Shown here: positions 42,787 to 52,890 of the stretch, piece after piece
How positions within the stretch are numbered: position 1 is the stretch's first letter
Layout of the letters: each line of letters opens with the position of its first letter
Assembly (NCBI GenBank): GCA_016838895.1
Contig: JAEKNU010000002.1
Location: forward strand, 1-64,000
From: Chloroflexota bacterium
Lineage (GTDB): Bacteria > Chloroflexota > Anaerolineae > Anaerolineales > Anaerolineaceae
Direction of reading: 5' to 3'
DNA: 64,000 nt
Notes under the pieces: generated by a model
The model's input: only the letters and a program-made list of their open reading frames with translations
Databases searched by the model: none
Told to the model about the DNA's origin: nothing
Position numbers and translations under genes: made by a program

Positions 42787-43635
42787 TTATCCTTTGCGGT
42801 AAATCATTTGTTGTCCGGGTTGTAATTCAATGTAAAGAGGTTGATGGGCATGTGTGGAATCCGTCTTTGTCGGTTGTTTTACCAGATTAATGCTATTGAA
42901 TGCAAACAGATCATTGTGACCAATGAGAATATTTTCTGTTTCGGCAGCAAAAGCCAGTTCATAAGCTTCGGACAAGTGCAAATTGCCGACGATATCCATC
43001 GCTTCTCGTTCGGCGTCACGACCATTGACAGCTAACATCATCATACGAATGGGGGAAAATGACTTTAATGTATCAATCAGTCCAGGATAAAGAATGGTAT
43101 CCCCACTATGATAAAAACGTAATCCTGACCAATCGAATACAAAACCCAACCAACGACTGCCCTTTTGAGGATCAATTTCCAGGTCATAGTGCGCAGAGGG
43201 AATGCTGTGTATGGATAGCTGTCCATTCTGATAAAATTTACCCGGCATGGCAACTTCAAAGCGGCCAGTATCCAGACCCGATTCTGCCAAACTTTGTATT
43301 GCCCAGTGCGTGGTATAGCATTTTGCCTGTGGTGAGGCATGTAAAATATCTGTCAGGGTTAGCGGGTCAGCATGATCCAGATGTTCATGTGTGCACAGAA
43401 TTAAGTCCGCAAAATCAACTTGATCAGCGGTTATTGGCGGTTCAAATTCTCGTTTGAAAAGGGCAGCATTTTCAGGGAACGTTTCTGCAACGACGTTTGA
43501 AAGAATTGGATCAATAAGTGTAATACGTTGATCAGCATCCTTGATACAAATGCCCATTTGTCCTAAACCCCATACGGCAATACTTTGCGGTTCTACTTCC
43601 AGTTTGCGTATTGCATTTGCAATATTTCTGTCCAT
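42787..43635 (-). CDS. UlaG-like metallo-beta-lactamase-fold hydrolase
   Basis: A 282-aa MBL-fold protein related to UlaG (ascorbate-6-phosphate lactonase) by the VWGLGQMGI opening. The metal motif is THEHLDHAD (H83, H85, D87, H88); further ligands are probable in SIPSAHYD, YHSGDT and IGHND. GGAGGT precedes the ATG. It is the first gene of a two-gene unit with the permease-M28 fusion (3-bp gap). No ula or sugar-PTS genes are present, so the lactonase substrate is not implied. A peptide- or cyclic-compound-linked hydrolysis is possible. Confidence 0.88.
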   Translation of the reverse strand: MDRNIANAIRKLEVEPQSIAVWGLGQMGICIKDADQRITLIDPILSNVVAETFPENAALFKREFEPPITADQVDFADLILCTHEHLDHADPLTLTDILHASPQAKCYTTHWAIQSLAESGLDTGRFEVAMPGKFYQNGQLSIHSIPSAHYDLEIDPQKGSRWLGFVFDWSGLRFYHSGDTILYPGLIDTLKSFSPIRMMMLAVNGRDAEREAMDIVGNLHLSEAYELAFAAETENILIGHNDLFAFNSINLVKQPTKTDSTHAHQPLYIELQPGQQMIYRKG

Positions 43636-43681
43636 TTGCTACCTCCAATATTCAGACAGTATGATTGTATCAAATTTGGCG

Positions 43682-43719
43682 TAAAAATAAGGCTGATGTA
43701 TAAACAACATCAACCTTAT
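43682..43719 (-). terminator. Terminator of the YwaF-like gene
   Basis: Minus-strand hairpin: ATAAGG/CCTTAT and TGATGT/ACATCA arms (43687-43699 with 43707-43719) with one mismatch, followed by TTTTTA on the minus strand. Confidence 0.7.
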
Positions 43720-43748
43720 CCATTATGCGTAATAAAAATTGCTTTAAC

Positions 43749-44492
43749 TCAGGTTTGTTGAACGAGTAAACTCTTTTTTGCACGGGCATCCTTAATGGCA
43801 AAGGGCAAGTACATAAGCAGCCCTAACACGATAGCCAGACCTTCTATATACAGGATATAGATCGGCCAAGCGGGCAGCGCATCCAATAAACTTGCTGTGG
43901 GTGGTTTGTTAGCAATAAAGAGATAGTTGCTCCCGATCAACCAATTTATGATTCCTACCAGGCCCATGTATAGATTTCCATAGATGAGTACTCGTAACAA
44001 TGATTTAGGTGTAGGACGAAATCCTTCCATCCAGGTCATATATAAGGCTGCAATGACGATTGAACCGTGAGAAAGATAGGTCTGGAAGAAGCGAAAATGG
44101 GGGAAGCCGTACATACCGATATCTGGTGTCAAGATGGCCTGCAGCGCGCCTACAATGCCGATGACATAAGCAAATTCATAAACCCGATAGGATTTAAAGA
44201 TCAACATATAGGCCGAAGCCCAAACCAACACTGCACATAAATGGAAGGGCAGCATATATTGAATCGTCCATTGGCCAGCAGAAATAAACCAGATATGGTT
44301 GGTTAATTCCTGGACAATGAGAAGAATTGCCAATGAGTAGCGTAAAGTCTTTTTTCCTTTTTCGGTAAAATGATTTCGAAAAATATAAATCAAAAGAATG
44401 ATAACCAAAAGAATACCTAATACGGTCAGGTGGCTAGGACTAAATATGACAAAAGGTTGCCCTGTAAAATCTTTTACAAAGAATTGATTCAT
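43749..44492 (-). CDS. YwaF/TIGR02206-family membrane protein
   Basis: A 247-aa integral membrane protein with about seven helices. The MLPFHLCAV and HFRFFQTYLSHGSIVIAALYM segments match the TIGR02206 (Bacillus YwaF) family. That family has no known function. GAGGATAAC precedes the ATG. It is divergent from the MacB-like exporter genes and ends at its own terminator. Confidence 0.85.
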   Translation of the reverse strand: MNQFFVKDFTGQPFVIFSPSHLTVLGILLVIILLIYIFRNHFTEKGKKTLRYSLAILLIVQELTNHIWFISAGQWTIQYMLPFHLCAVLVWASAYMLIFKSYRVYEFAYVIGIVGALQAILTPDIGMYGFPHFRFFQTYLSHGSIVIAALYMTWMEGFRPTPKSLLRVLIYGNLYMGLVGIINWLIGSNYLFIANKPPTASLLDALPAWPIYILYIEGLAIVLGLLMYLPFAIKDARAKKSLLVQQT

Positions 44493-44612
44493 GTTATCCT
44501 CATAGCATAATAGTAGACATAATGAAATTTTATATTAAAACACCAGTTTGTGAGTAGCGTTCCAGATTCCCTATTTCCCACAACTATTTTATTGATTTCA
44601 CGTATATACATA

Positions 44613-44641
44613 TTGAGAACTTCAAAAATACTCCATATTTT
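44613..44641 (+). promoter_or_regulatory. Probable promoter of the exporter operon
   Basis: TTGAGA (44613-44618), 17-bp spacer, TATTTT (44636-44641), 21 bp before the ATG. Confidence 0.45.
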
Positions 44642-44662
44642 TGATGTCCTTTTGGAGGCAGA

Positions 44663-45820
44663 ATGTTTCAGAAATTTAAGAAGAAAGAAAAAGAAGTAGC
44701 AGAAATCGTACAGATCGAAGAACCCTCTCCGGGTGCGGGTATTGTTCAGATATGTAATTTATACAAAAGTTATGAAACTGCCGCAGGAGAATTTCCTGTG
44801 CTGAAGAACTTGAATATTGACATTCAACCTGGCGAGTTTGTGGGTATTATTGGAAAATCCGGTAGTGGTAAATCCACATTGATTAATATGATTGCTGGCA
44901 TTGACCACCCAACTGCTGGCGCAGTATTCGTAGATGACACCTCTGTGCATGGCATGAATGAATCAGAAATGTCGAAATGGCGCGGACGCAATATGGGTAT
45001 CGTTTTTCAGTTTTTTCAATTACTTCCCATGCTATCGGTGTTGGAAAATGTAATGCTGCCCATGGATTTCTGTAACGTGCATTTACCGCGCGAACGCAAG
45101 GAAAAAGCCCTTGAAATGCTGGATATGGTTGAAATGGTAGATCATGCCAATAAATTACCATCGGCTGTATCGGGTGGTCAGCAGCAGCGCGTAGCGATCG
45201 CCCGAGCATTAGCGAACAATCCACCAGTGATTGTGGCAGATGAACCAACTGGCAACCTGGATTCGCACACTGCTGAAGCGGTGTTTGGTTTGTTTGAAAT
45301 GCTGGTCAATCAGGGAAAAACAATCATGATGGTAACCCATGATAATTCACTTGCCCGCCGGGTAACGCGAACCATATTGCTTGCCGATGGTGAACTGGTA
45401 AATGAGTGGTTGTTGCGTGCTATGCCAACCCTTTCTCATCCGCAAATGCTGAAGGCTACCAAGGCAATGGAACCGCTCAGTTTTGCTGCGGGGCAAAAAA
45501 TTGTAAAAGAAAACGAAATAAATGACCGATTCTATATTATTACGGAAGGATTTGTAAATATTGCTTTAAACAAACCCGGCAGTGAAAATTTGGTCGTTAA
45601 TCGTATGGGGCCTGGAGAGTATTTTGGCGAAGTGGAATTAATGAATGGTGGTCACGCTATTGCGACCATTACTGCCGCGGAAATCCCGGTTAAAGTAATT
45701 TCCATGGAGCGGGCTTTGTTTGAAGAATTGCTCAATGAAAATAGGGATACCAAAAAAGTGATTGAAGCCATGGTCTCCCGTAGGGTAAACGAGAACAAAA
45801 CAGCGCGGAGTAAAAAATGA
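44663..45820 (+). CDS. MacB/LolD-type ABC ATPase fused to a cNMP-binding domain
   Basis: A 385-aa protein. Residues ~28-245 are an ABC ATPase of the MacB/LolD class: Walker [10 protein letters not shown] at 64-72, signature SGGQQQRVA at 170-178, Walker B VIVADEP near 189-195, then the switch His in MVTHD. Residues ~265-375 form a cyclic-nucleotide-binding domain of the Crp type ([38 protein letters not shown]). This fusion is unusual; export could be gated by cAMP, c-di-AMP-like or other ligands. The classical cNMP phosphate-binding Arg is not obvious (GGHAIATI). ATGA overlap with the permease gene. Confidence 0.9.
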   Translation: MFQKFKKKEKEVAEIVQIEEPSPGAGIVQICNLYKSYETAAGEFPVLKNLNIDIQPGEFVGIIGKSGSGKSTLINMIAGIDHPTAGAVFVDDTSVHGMNESEMSKWRGRNMGIVFQFFQLLPMLSVLENVMLPMDFCNVHLPRERKEKALEMLDMVEMVDHANKLPSAVSGGQQQRVAIARALANNPPVIVADEPTGNLDSHTAEAVFGLFEMLVNQGKTIMMVTHDNSLARRVTRTILLADGELVNEWLLRAMPTLSHPQMLKATKAMEPLSFAAGQKIVKENEINDRFYIITEGFVNIALNKPGSENLVVNRMGPGEYFGEVELMNGGHAIATITAAEIPVKVISMERALFEELLNENRDTKKVIEAMVSRRVNENKTARSKK

Positions 45821-48213
45821 ACCTCAGTCCCCGTTGGAGAAAAGTTCTCGCGGACCTGTGGTCCAACAAAGTGCGTACCTTGCTGGTTGTTGCATCCATT
45901 GCCGTGGGTGTATTTGCCGTGGGTATGGTGAGTATCACTTTTGATATTTTAATGAATGATATGGACACAGATTACCAGTCCTCAAACCCGTATCATGCCG
46001 AAATGTATACCAATTACCTGGATACTGAAACGATTGAGGTTCTAGAAAAAATCGAAGGGGTGGGTGTCGTTGAAGGACGTGGTTCCATCAATGCCGATGT
46101 AGAACTTGCAGATGGAGAATGGAAAGCTATTGATATAAATTCCGTTCCGGATGTAAGCAAAATGAAAATTGGTGTGTTGCGGCCAGAGATTGCAGATGGT
46201 CCACTGAATCTGGGGCGCCATCAGATATTTATTGAACGCACGGCATTGAGCGTACTCAATGTAAAACCAGGCGATGTAATTCGTGTTAAGTTAATGGATG
46301 ACAGAATAAAGGAACTCGAAGTTGCTGCTGTCGTGCATGATGTAACCAGCTATCCGATGGCTTTTACGGATCAGGTTACCGCCTACGTGAATCAGGATAC
46401 GATGGTCTGGCTGGGTGGTGGATATAATTTTTCCCAGGTATTGCTCACTGTATCCGAAAACGCGACGGATGAGCAGCATGTTAGGGAAGTTGCAGAAGCC
46501 GTAGGAGATAAACTGGAAAAAGGTGGCAATCGCGTTTACTACACCAGTGTCTATGAACCTGGCAAACATTTTGCTTCCAGTATCACCGGTGCCCTGGGTG
46601 TGATTATGTCCTTTTTGGGTGTAATGGCAGTGATGATGAGTGGTTTTTTGGTGATTAACACCATTACCGCTTTGCTAAGCCAACATATCAGTCAGATTGG
46701 CATTATGAAAACCATTGGGGCAGAACGTAAGCAGGTATTGATAATGTACCTGGTGTTGGTAGTATCATTTGGCGTATTGGCATTTATCATTGCTGTACCA
46801 CTATCAGCATTAATTGGATATGGTATTTCATCAGGTGTGGCGGTTTATTTAAATTTTGATTTGCAAGGCTTCAGAATTCCGTTATTATCCATTGTTCTGG
46901 AATTGATTGTGGCGATTATTGTGCCATTGCTGGCTGCTCTGGTGCCTGTGCTGAATGGATCACGTATCACAATTCGCGAGGCTTTTGATTCTTATGGATT
47001 GAGCAAGCCAGTAACCCATGAGCATTGGATTGATCGACTATTAAATCATATTACATTCTTATCACGGCCGTTGATCATCTCAATTCGCAACACATTCAGA
47101 CGGAAGGCGCGATTGATGTTGACGCTGATTACGCTAACCCTGGGTGGCGCCATATTTATTGGTGTATTCAATGTGAAGGCCTCTCTTTATAAAGAGATTG
47201 ATGATGTAATGGGTTATTTTATTTCTGACGTTAATATCAGGTTTAATAATTACTATCGTCATGAAGAGGTTTTTCCAGTTGTAGAGGAAATTCAAGGTGT
47301 GGAAATTGTGGAAGGCTGGGGTGTTTCAATGGGTGAGGTTTTTTCTGGCGGGAACATTGCTGAACAAATCATAATCTATGCCCCTCCTGCTGGCTCACAA
47401 ATGATTGAACCAAATATTGTGTCCGGTCGTTGGTTGATACCTGAGGATGAGAATGCAATTGTGATCGGCAATCATTTCCTGGCGAAGTTTCCGGATTACA
47501 AAGTGGGAGATACGCTGACAATTAAAATCGAAAACAAGGATTATGATTGGAAAGTGGTTGGCATTTATAACATGGCGGGTACCGTTATTCCACCAATATT
47601 GTACGGAAATTACGGTTATTTGGCCAGTACGATGGGTATGGTTGAGAAAGTTAGTGAAATTCGCATTCAAACTGCCTACTCGGACGCTATCAATCAACGC
47701 ATCATTGGTGAGGAAATTAGTGCCGCATTGGAAAGTGTGGATGTCCCTGTTGCAAACATGCAAATCGGGGATGAAATGATTCGATCACAAAATGCCAGTA
47801 TTGATGTATTGATTAATTTCCTGCTGGTAATGGCCGTTATCATTGCCATCGTAGGCGGTTTGGGATTGATGGGTTTGATGTCCATGAATGTTTTGGAACG
47901 GACAAGAGAAATTGGTGTAATGCGCTCTATTGGGGCAGCCGATGGCTCGATTATCGGTATTGTGATTGTTGAAGGTGTTACCGTGGGCTTGATCAGTATG
48001 ATATTGGGTGCCATTCTGGCTATACCTATTTCACAGGTATTGGATGTAGTTGTTGGTAACGCATTTATTGAATCACCGGTTGCTTTTGTTTATTCATTGG
48101 AAGGCATTTTATACTGGATGATATTGATTGTTGTCTTATCGGTGGTTGCCAGTATTCTACCGGCTCGAAATGCTGTACGCTTGACCATCCGTGATGTTCT
48201 GGCATATGAATAA
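45817..48213 (+). CDS. MacB/FtsX-type ABC permease
   Basis: A 798-aa permease with two FtsX-type halves. An N-terminal helix (about 18-40) and a large extracytoplasmic domain are followed by three helices (about 260-390). The second copy then has a helix (about 435), an extracytoplasmic domain and three helices (about 665-790), ending in ARNAVRLTIRDVLAYE. This is the architecture of two-repeat MacB/LolC-like exporters. Works with the ATPase encoded just upstream and the adaptor lipoprotein downstream. Confidence 0.9.
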   Translation: MNLSPRWRKVLADLWSNKVRTLLVVASIAVGVFAVGMVSITFDILMNDMDTDYQSSNPYHAEMYTNYLDTETIEVLEKIEGVGVVEGRGSINADVELADGEWKAIDINSVPDVSKMKIGVLRPEIADGPLNLGRHQIFIERTALSVLNVKPGDVIRVKLMDDRIKELEVAAVVHDVTSYPMAFTDQVTAYVNQDTMVWLGGGYNFSQVLLTVSENATDEQHVREVAEAVGDKLEKGGNRVYYTSVYEPGKHFASSITGALGVIMSFLGVMAVMMSGFLVINTITALLSQHISQIGIMKTIGAERKQVLIMYLVLVVSFGVLAFIIAVPLSALIGYGISSGVAVYLNFDLQGFRIPLLSIVLELIVAIIVPLLAALVPVLNGSRITIREAFDSYGLSKPVTHEHWIDRLLNHITFLSRPLIISIRNTFRRKARLMLTLITLTLGGAIFIGVFNVKASLYKEIDDVMGYFISDVNIRFNNYYRHEEVFPVVEEIQGVEIVEGWGVSMGEVFSGGNIAEQIIIYAPPAGSQMIEPNIVSGRWLIPEDENAIVIGNHFLAKFPDYKVGDTLTIKIENKDYDWKVVGIYNMAGTVIPPILYGNYGYLASTMGMVEKVSEIRIQTAYSDAINQRIIGEEISAALESVDVPVANMQIGDEMIRSQNASIDVLINFLLVMAVIIAIVGGLGLMGLMSMNVLERTREIGVMRSIGAADGSIIGIVIVEGVTVGLISMILGAILAIPISQVLDVVVGNAFIESPVAFVYSLEGILYWMILIVVLSVVASILPARNAVRLTIRDVLAYE

Positions 48214-48289
48214 TTATAAAAAATTAATATAAAAAAGGTCATAATCAATATATAATTGAATGGTGATTGATTAATAAGGAGAATGTTTG

Positions 48290-49489
48290 ATGAAAGCGAA
48301 AAAAATAGCGGTAATCCTGGGTGTTGTAGTACTTGTCATAAGTGTGACCTTAGCTGGCTGCAGTGGCGCAAATAATGCAGCAGCACAGGCTGAAGCAACC
48401 ATGGAACCTGTCATTGCGGAAGAAAAAATTGTTGCCGAAGGAAAAGTTGTTCCTTTGCGTAATGCTACCCTGAGTTTTGTTTCAGGTGGCGTGGTGGATG
48501 ATATTTTTGTAGAAGAAGGCGAAACCGTTGATAAAGATGCAGTTATCGCTCAATTAAGCGGCTCAGAGCGGCTCGCTTCTCAAATTTCCAGTGCTGAGCT
48601 GGCATTGATATCAGCTCAACAAGCCTACGATGATTTATTTGAGAATGTAGACGTTCAGAAAGCACAAGCCGAATTAGCAGTGGCTCAGGCAAAAATTGCA
48701 TTGGAAGATGCTGAAGATGAACGCGGACGCAAGGATTATCGTCGTAGTAGTGATACCACGTTGGATGGTATTCGAGCAGATGCTGTTCTTGCAGCAGATG
48801 CCTTAAAAAACGCAGAAGACTATTATAATTATTTTGAAGAAAACTATGCTGAAGATGATCCAAACCATGCAGCAGCTTTGAGTCAATTAGTAGCGGTAAA
48901 GAAGGCAAACGACAAAGCACAATATAATCTGAATTATGCATTGGGTTATCCGGAAGCAAATGATGTTGAAGAGGCGGATGCAAAAGTTGCTGTAGCTTTG
49001 GCAAATTTGGAAGAAGCGCAACGTGATTTAGATGCTTTACAGGATGGTAAACCTGATGAGGATGATGTTGCTCTGGTTGAAGCGCGTTTAAAAGAAGCAC
49101 AGGCAAATTATGATGCCGCATCGGCTTCATTGGAAGATATAAAACTGATTGCACCCTTTGACGGTGAATTGGTTTCTAACAATTTGAAAATTGGTGAGTT
49201 TGTTTCTCCTGGTGTACCAGCCGCTGTCATTGGAGATGTCTCGGAATGGGAAATTGAAACCACAGATCTGACCGAGTTGGATGTGGTCAATATTAGGGAT
49301 GGCATGGAAGTGATTGTAGAATTAGATGCCTTACCTGATTTGCAATTGAAGGGTGTTGTTAGCAGTGTAAAAATGTTGGGCGAAAATGTTCAGGGTGATA
49401 TTACCTATACAGTAAAGGTTCGTCTGGAAGAAACAGATGAACGAATGACATGGAATATGACCGCATTTGTTACCTTCCCATTAGATTAA
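48290..49489 (+). CDS. MacA/HlyD-type adaptor lipoprotein
   Basis: A 399-aa lipoprotein with lipobox TLAGC (near C24). A split lipoyl-like domain (VDDIFVEEGETVDKDAVIAQL and LIAPFDGELVSNNLKIGEFVSPG) brackets a long Ala/Glu/Gln-rich coiled-coil hairpin (about 95-275); a beta-barrel domain ends the chain. ATG at 48290 has AAGGAG at good distance. It completes a MacAB-like set. No TolC-like gene is present, as expected for a cell with a single membrane. Confidence 0.9.
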   Translation: MKAKKIAVILGVVVLVISVTLAGCSGANNAAAQAEATMEPVIAEEKIVAEGKVVPLRNATLSFVSGGVVDDIFVEEGETVDKDAVIAQLSGSERLASQISSAELALISAQQAYDDLFENVDVQKAQAELAVAQAKIALEDAEDERGRKDYRRSSDTTLDGIRADAVLAADALKNAEDYYNYFEENYAEDDPNHAAALSQLVAVKKANDKAQYNLNYALGYPEANDVEEADAKVAVALANLEEAQRDLDALQDGKPDEDDVALVEARLKEAQANYDAASASLEDIKLIAPFDGELVSNNLKIGEFVSPGVPAAVIGDVSEWEIETTDLTELDVVNIRDGMEVIVELDALPDLQLKGVVSSVKMLGENVQGDITYTVKVRLEETDERMTWNMTAFVTFPLD

Positions 49490-49513
49490 AACATCTCCTG
49501 TTATTAAATAATT

Positions 49514-49544
49514 ACGAGGCTGCCATATTGGCAGCCTCGTTTTA
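49514..49544. terminator. Bidirectional terminator after the exporter operon
   Basis: Perfect 11-bp stem (49514-49524 with 49530-49540), 5-nt loop, then TTTT; shared with the convergent lipoprotein gene ending at 49565. Confidence 0.92.
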
Positions 49545-49564
49545 TGTAATGATCTATGAAAATG

Positions 49565-50968
49565 TTAGCCGAGATAGAAATAACCAAAATTGACAGTATG
49601 GGTTTTAGGCTCACCAACAGTTATGGTTGTGGCATTCGTTTTTGCCGTGTAAGTAGCAGCTGCCGGTACAACATCCACACAGTATGAACCGGGAGTAAGG
49701 CCACCAAAACTATATCGGCCGTCTGATCCGCTTGTGGTTGAAGAAATTTCACCACCACCTGATCCACAACTGCCACTGTACAAATGAACATTTGCGCCAC
49801 TGATGGGTGTTTCACCGGGATTGTATGTCAGTTCACCTGCCCCATCGCGGTATACGATTCCAGTTAATGAACTTGGATTAGGTGTGGGGGAAGGTGTAAT
49901 CGTGGGTGTTGCGGTTTTGGGGATGGCACAAATTCCTGGCTCATCGCCTTCCAAGGTAAAACCATAACTCCAGCGACAGGTATTGTCGACCTGGGCTAAG
50001 GCTTTTAATGGATAATATTGTGATAGTTCTGCGAGCGGTGAACCAGCTTCATCGGCGGTGAAATGATCGTTGTAATCGTACCATTCGGCTTTGGTTACGC
50101 CTAAATCTGTCCAGGCACCCCAGATAAATTCGGCATCGCTATTGATTGCAGATGGTTTGAAAGCCAACTGTACACTATTCTGGTCACTGGGTGAGCGGCG
50201 TACCCAGGCAAGGTCCGGATCATCTCCAATACCAGCGTCAAACACCAGTTTGTCATATCCATTCCCGGATTGCGGTGGATCAGAGGCAAGGATCATGTTG
50301 TCACCTACATCATTGTTGGTATCCTGCCAGACCCGTACATTATCTGTGCTCCAATCGTTGCCGGGTTGTCCACCTAGAATCAATACATCACCACGACCAT
50401 CCAGGTCAAGGTCAATTTCTAATCCATAATAGCCACGCATGTCTCCTTCAGGGCTTGTACCGGTTAATTGAATGGTCTCATAGTACCAATTTCCTGATTT
50501 ATTTAACACTGCACGATTGATATCCAAATCCGGAAAGTAAGTATCCATGGGATCGCCATTGAAGGGGCGTTCATACAGATTTTGCGCAAAATATTCGCCT
50601 GCATTTGTGCGCAATTCTCCTGCTGTATTCGCAGAGCTGGGATCGGTCATGCTGCTTTGATTCCCCGCAGGTGCTTCCCCAGGAATGACCTTGTGTTCTA
50701 TGGTCGCTGTAGGTTCAGGTGTTTCGGTAGGCAGCTCGGATTCAGATTCTTCCGGAACGGGTTCTACTGGATCGACTAGCGGCACCTCCTCACCGGCTGC
50801 AGCCTGGGTCTGGGCGATACTGGCATCTACAGCAGAAAATGTTTGCGTAATCGATAAATTCTGATCCACAAATTGATTTGCTGTAGGGAATGTGCAAGAG
50901 GAGAGGATCAGAACAACTAATAAAAATCCCGCACTCAAACGAAACACAAAAGGCTGATTTCTTTTCAT
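49565..50968 (-). CDS. Secreted lipoprotein with SdrD-B-like C-terminal domain
   Basis: A 467-aa lipoprotein. Lipobox LSSC (near C25), acidic Pro/Glu/Thr linker (about 60-95), a central beta-rich region (about 120-345; FPDLDINRAVLNKSGNWYYETIQL, EIDLDLDGRGD) with Asp-rich loops that may bind Ca2+, a Thr/Pro linker (about 350-372) and a Cna-B/SdrD-B-type beta domain (GIVYRDGAGELTYNPGETPISGANVHL, about 376-467). GGAGGAATT precedes the ATG. Probably displayed on the cell surface; partner or ligand unknown. Confidence 0.85.
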   Translation of the reverse strand: MKRNQPFVFRLSAGFLLVVLILSSCTFPTANQFVDQNLSITQTFSAVDASIAQTQAAAGEEVPLVDPVEPVPEESESELPTETPEPTATIEHKVIPGEAPAGNQSSMTDPSSANTAGELRTNAGEYFAQNLYERPFNGDPMDTYFPDLDINRAVLNKSGNWYYETIQLTGTSPEGDMRGYYGLEIDLDLDGRGDVLILGGQPGNDWSTDNVRVWQDTNNDVGDNMILASDPPQSGNGYDKLVFDAGIGDDPDLAWVRRSPSDQNSVQLAFKPSAINSDAEFIWGAWTDLGVTKAEWYDYNDHFTADEAGSPLAELSQYYPLKALAQVDNTCRWSYGFTLEGDEPGICAIPKTATPTITPSPTPNPSSLTGIVYRDGAGELTYNPGETPISGANVHLYSGSCGSGGGEISSTTSGSDGRYSFGGLTPGSYCVDVVPAAATYTAKTNATTITVGEPKTHTVNFGYFYLG

Positions 50969-51194
50969 AATTCCTCCGTATTTTGTAACTTGTCATTTAT
51001 AAACTTGTTAACGCAATGAAATATTTATAATATGCCCCCCCTGAATATATTGATTATAGAGTATATAAGTGAATAATTCAATTGTATAACAAATCGATAC
51101 TTCTTTACTGTATATATGTTGGGAACAGTTTTAACAAAATCCCTCTTTTAGAAGGAATTTGTTGTCTTTCGATATCAAATATAAGAATATTTAT

Positions 51195-52379
51195 TTAGCG
51201 GAATTTTGTGGAATACTTTTTACCATTTAAGAAAATCATAGCAATAACGAAACTGATCAACATCACGGCACTACCGGAAAGATAAGGCGCCGAGGTGTTG
51301 AAATCAAATAAATATCCTGCCCATATAGGTCCAATGATTCTTCCTGCACTCATGAATGAATTATTTAAGCCCATAGCTATACCTTGACCAGATTCGGATT
51401 GATTCGAGATCAGTGCAGCAATAGCAGGCCGCAGCATAGCGTTGAACACCATAAAGAATGCCACAGATAAATATATACCAGCACCTTCAATCGCCAGAAG
51501 CATTACTAGAAAACCAAAAACACTACCGATCAGTGAGATTTTAATTACCATTACCTCGCCAAATTTTTTGGTAGCCGGGCCAGTCAAACCGCCTTGAACA
51601 ATGGCTGATATAACACCCACAACCATCATGATTGTGCCGACTTGCCTGGCGTTAAAATCAAATCTGGCTTCAGCGAATAAACTGAAAATTCCCTCAAAGC
51701 TGGTCATTGCAAAGCTAACAATAAATGCCATAAAAAACATAATGCCCAATGGACCCAAAATGGCTGCACCCATTTCGGAGATCTTTGGTCCCTGCAACCG
51801 GGCTGTTGTATCCCGTTTTTCTGGCGGCAAGGATTCTGGCAAGAAGAAAATCATAGCCAACATTGCCAAAACGGATAATGCTGCACCAAGAAAAAACGGA
51901 GCGGATAAGGATATATCGGACATCCAACCGCCAATACCAGGCCCAATCGTCATACCAACACCCATGGCAGCACCAATAATGCCCATGCCGCCGCCGCGGT
52001 TTTTTGCATCTGTGCTGTCACCGATAAAGGCCATGGCAGTAGGTAGGGTCGCCGCGGATAAAATGCCTCCCAATGCACGGGCAGCAAACATCATCCAAAG
52101 CTCAGTGGATAATCCGAATAGCAATAATGAAATGGCATTACCTAATACACCTACAATTAAAATGGGTTTGCGTCCATAGCGATCGGAGAGCGTACCCCAG
52201 ATGGGTGCAAAAATAAATTGCATCACACTAAAAATGGCCAAAAGAAAGCCAAGGTCTTTTCCTGTGGCACCAAAATTCTCAATGTAAAAAGGAAGGATGG
52301 GAATGACCATTCCAAAACCCATCATGACGATGATCATGGTGAAAAACAGGATGGCCAGTTGTGAACTCTTATGTTTCAT
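51195..52379 (-). CDS. MFS drug-efflux transporter (DHA1 family)
   Basis: A 394-aa 12-helix major-facilitator protein. Motif A is GTLSDRYGRKP (near residue 62); the GGxMG-type motif C, GMTIGPGIGGW, lies in helix 5 (near 140). It resembles the Bmr/TetA-type proton-drug antiporters. The start overlaps the marR stop by four bases, so the pump is controlled by that regulator. Substrate cannot be told from sequence. No clear terminator follows, only an imperfect hairpin at about 51134-51163. Confidence 0.9.
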   Translation of the reverse strand: MKHKSSQLAILFFTMIIVMMGFGMVIPILPFYIENFGATGKDLGFLLAIFSVMQFIFAPIWGTLSDRYGRKPILIVGVLGNAISLLLFGLSTELWMMFAARALGGILSAATLPTAMAFIGDSTDAKNRGGGMGIIGAAMGVGMTIGPGIGGWMSDISLSAPFFLGAALSVLAMLAMIFFLPESLPPEKRDTTARLQGPKISEMGAAILGPLGIMFFMAFIVSFAMTSFEGIFSLFAEARFDFNARQVGTIMMVVGVISAIVQGGLTGPATKKFGEVMVIKISLIGSVFGFLVMLLAIEGAGIYLSVAFFMVFNAMLRPAIAALISNQSESGQGIAMGLNNSFMSAGRIIGPIWAGYLFDFNTSAPYLSGSAVMLISFVIAMIFLNGKKYSTKFR

Positions 52380-52834
52380 GAATTACCTCTAAGATTTTCA
52401 GAAAAGTATGTTGTTGCTGTATCAATAACATTGAATAATAGCTCTTTTTCTTCATCAGATAAGCGATCAAGAATTTCTTTGAATTTGACAGTTTTTGCTG
52501 CTGATATCTGTTTGAGTAATAATTGTCCTTCATCAGTGAGTTGAACATAAACACTGCGACGATCTGTTTCAACCCGATAGCGTATAACTAAATTTTGTGA
52601 TTCAAGGCGGTCAATGATACCGGTCATGGTCGCTGAGACCTGGTGGGCTTGTTTTGCCAGGACCGACATTTTGATCCCTTGAGGTTGATCAGCGATCGTT
52701 TTTATGGTTACGTATTGTGAGGGGGTAAGTTGATAAGTAGCAAGCTCTTCTGCCAGATGTTTCTTTGAAAGCCAGCGCAGATTTAATAATTTGTTTGAAA
52801 ATTCATTTGCGTATACAATTTCTGTGTTTTTCAT
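52376..52834 (-). CDS. MarR-family repressor
   Basis: A 152-aa MarR protein with a winged helix-turn-helix (about 45-110; VLAKQAHQVSATMTGIIDRLESQNLVIRYRVETDRRSVYVQLT) including the wing DRR motif. It is translated with the MFS pump and preceded by a strong promoter with a nested palindrome at its start site, so it most likely represses its own two-gene operon and is released by the pump substrate. Confidence 0.92.
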   Translation of the reverse strand: MKNTEIVYANEFSNKLLNLRWLSKKHLAEELATYQLTPSQYVTIKTIADQPQGIKMSVLAKQAHQVSATMTGIIDRLESQNLVIRYRVETDRRSVYVQLTDEGQLLLKQISAAKTVKFKEILDRLSDEEKELLFNVIDTATTYFSENLRGNS

Positions 52835-52849
52835 TGTTTTCTAAAATCC

Positions 52850-52878
52850 TTAGCGTAACTAATAATTAGTGCCGCTAA
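52850..52878. promoter_or_regulatory. MarR operator (nested palindrome)
   Basis: ACTAAT-A-ATTAGT (52858-52870) inside a second pair TTAGCG (52850-52855) and CGCTAA (52873-52878). The 29 bp are symmetric except for two positions per arm. It lies just downstream of the predicted marR start site. Confidence 0.7.
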
Positions 52879-52890
52879 ATAATGGATTAT

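Noticed and set aside
48543-49154. 203-codon minus-strand frame antisense to the adaptor lipoprotein
   Set aside because: Leu/His/Pro-rich low-complexity translation produced by the coiled-coil codons on the other strand.
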